The position numbers and the translations under genes are program-made. From IMG/VR virus record IMGVR_UViG_3300029787_000197, positions 1 to 32,531 of that record: a DNA stretch of 32,531 nucleotides; one strand, given 5' to 3'. Each line of letters begins with the position of its first letter. Positions within the stretch are counted from its first letter, which is position 1. The notes under the pieces were generated by a model. That model did no database searches. It saw nothing but the letters and a program-made list of their open reading frames with translations, and had not been told where the DNA came from. The stretch comes from a virus. This document shows positions 31,871 through 32,531 of the stretch, piece after piece.

Positions 31871-31953
31871 TGTACGTTTTATCATTATCGATAGTGATAA
31901 TGATATATGGTTTTATATGTATGTTGTTATATTTTTGGGATAAAGAAAAATGA
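31867..31953 (+). CDS. Possible 28-aa single-span membrane peptide
   Basis: Starting at ATGATG, the frame encodes a short hydrophobic stretch (SLSIVIMIYGFICMLLYFW, residues about 6-24) ending in DKEK. Both ends overlap neighbours by four bases (ATGA), the same coupling as nearby genes, which favours translation. Against it: the frame spans an unusually strong hairpin (31880-31905), and without it the 79 bases between neighbours would be an ordinary regulatory gap. Function unknown. Confidence 0.4.
   Translation: MMYVLSLSIVIMIYGFICMLLYFWDKEK
31880..31905 (+). promoter_or_regulatory. 10-bp perfect hairpin / operator-like palindrome
   Basis: TATCATTATC (31880-31889) and GATAATGATA (31896-31905) are exact inverted repeats around GATAGT. 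It is the longest perfect stem I found in the window, 45 bases before the carbamoyltransferase start. It may be an operator, an RNA hairpin or a processing site. No T-run follows directly, so terminator activity is doubtful. Confidence 0.5.
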
Positions 31954-32531
31954 TTATAGCAGGTATAGGAATGGGCCACTTAGCTTCAGTTACACTGATG
32001 CAACATGGTAAAATAATTTATTACAACGAAGAAAGAAAGCTATCTAGGATAAAAGACATAGGTGGTATTCCCTACAGATGTTTAGATCAAATAAAAAAAC
32101 AAGGATATAAAATTGATTTAGCATATTCAACTTCATACAATCGTGAAATACTAGAAACAAATAATCTAGCAAACTATCTACATTTTTTAAAAATTTATGA
32201 TAACGATCTTATTACATTAGACCAACCCCACCATGCATCACATGCTATCAAAGCTTTTGTTGACTCTGGTTTTGACGAAGCAAGAATTTTTGTAATAGAC
32301 GGACGAGGTAGTTATTGGGATGGTCTTGGCCATGAAGTCTGCTCTATCTATGACATGAGCAAGAAAGACATGGTTTGTATATTTAAACAGATTTACAAGT
32401 TCAATTGGTCAAACCAACAACCCAAAGCAGCTCTAGGTATTACAAAGGATACTGTGTTTAATGTTTCTGACAAGGTGCACTTAGGTGAGTTCTATGCAAA
32501 AATTTCAGAAAAATTTGGCTACAGAAAAGAA
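31950..32531 (+). CDS. Carbamoyltransferase, NodU/CmcH family (N-terminal part)
   Basis: The frame opens with ATG at 31950 and stays open to the window edge (194 codons), so the gene continues to the right. MIIAGIGMGHLASVTL, then EERKLSRIKDIGG, HHASHAIKAFVDSGF and FVIDGRGSYWDG match the N-terminal (Kae1-like) domain of NodU/CmcH carbamoyltransferases; members transfer a carbamoyl group from carbamoyl phosphate to a hydroxyl. Known members act on Nod factors and antibiotics, and phage relatives have been linked to modified cytosine in DNA. The active-site C-terminal half is out of view. A hydroxylated acceptor would suit a genome rich in 2OG oxygenases. Confidence 0.82.
   Translation, partial: MIIAGIGMGHLASVTLMQHGKIIYYNEERKLSRIKDIGGIPYRCLDQIKKQGYKIDLAYSTSYNREILETNNLANYLHFLKIYDNDLITLDQPHHASHAIKAFVDSGFDEARIFVIDGRGSYWDGLGHEVCSIYDMSKKDMVCIFKQIYKFNWSNQQPKAALGITKDTVFNVSDKVHLGEFYAKISEKFGYRKE

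Overview
The window is one dense block of phage genome. Genes are packed end to end, start and stop codons overlap repeatedly, almost every gene lies on the plus strand, and the sequence is clearly A+T-rich. It carries tail-adaptor, fibre and P22 gp10-like stabilisation/nozzle proteins, a set of large ejection-type proteins, a PD-(D/E)XK nuclease, an archaeo-eukaryotic-type primase, a UvrD-like helicase and a DUF3310 protein. This gene set suits a short-tailed (podovirus-like) marine phage of a low-GC marine bacterium, for example a SAR11- or SAR116-type host. The host and lineage are inference; no integrase, tRNA, rRNA, insertion sequence or CRISPR array was seen. Terminase, portal, capsid and DNA polymerase are not here and presumably lie outside the window.

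Layout. 1-3508: end of an unknown gene, then a chain of enzyme genes (four Fe(II)/2-oxoglutarate (2OG) oxygenase-like proteins, one M15 peptidase, one SAM methyltransferase). 3512-9189: a small basic protein, two adaptor-like proteins around a conserved unknown, two structural or fibre proteins with internal repeats, and a fibre-associated unknown. 9226-11107: an enzyme island with a DUF6065-like protein and two more 2OG oxygenases. 11129-13908: the stabilisation/nozzle protein and three small proteins. 13908-17191: two more 2OG oxygenases, two small proteins and two glycosyltransferases. 17240-24983: five ejection or internal-virion genes and a holin-like peptide. 24996-32531: nuclease, a lone minus-strand SNF2 helicase, a coiled-coil protein, a possible ssDNA-binding protein, primase, UvrD-like helicase, DUF3310, a tiny membrane peptide and the start of a NodU/CmcH carbamoyltransferase.

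The most striking content is eight separate 2OG oxygenase-like genes inside 15 kb, placed between late structural genes and accompanied by a methyltransferase, two glycosyltransferases and, farther off, a carbamoyltransferase. I suggest, as inference only, that the phage decorates its own virion proteins (or another polymer) by hydroxylation followed by glycosyl or other transfer. The repetitive fibre proteins and the small Lys/Arg-rich proteins are possible substrates.

A second, independent signal is in the non-coding DNA. Five genes that begin after a gap but lack a Shine-Dalgarno sequence (1170, 9226, 11129, 24996 and the minus-strand gene starting at 27071) each have a short inverted repeat touching or overlapping the start codon. 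Most also have a -10-like box close upstream. This may be a common start-site signal (leaderless transcripts, a translational hairpin or a processing site). Gaps between genes are all under 75 bases, so no large stretch is unexplained.
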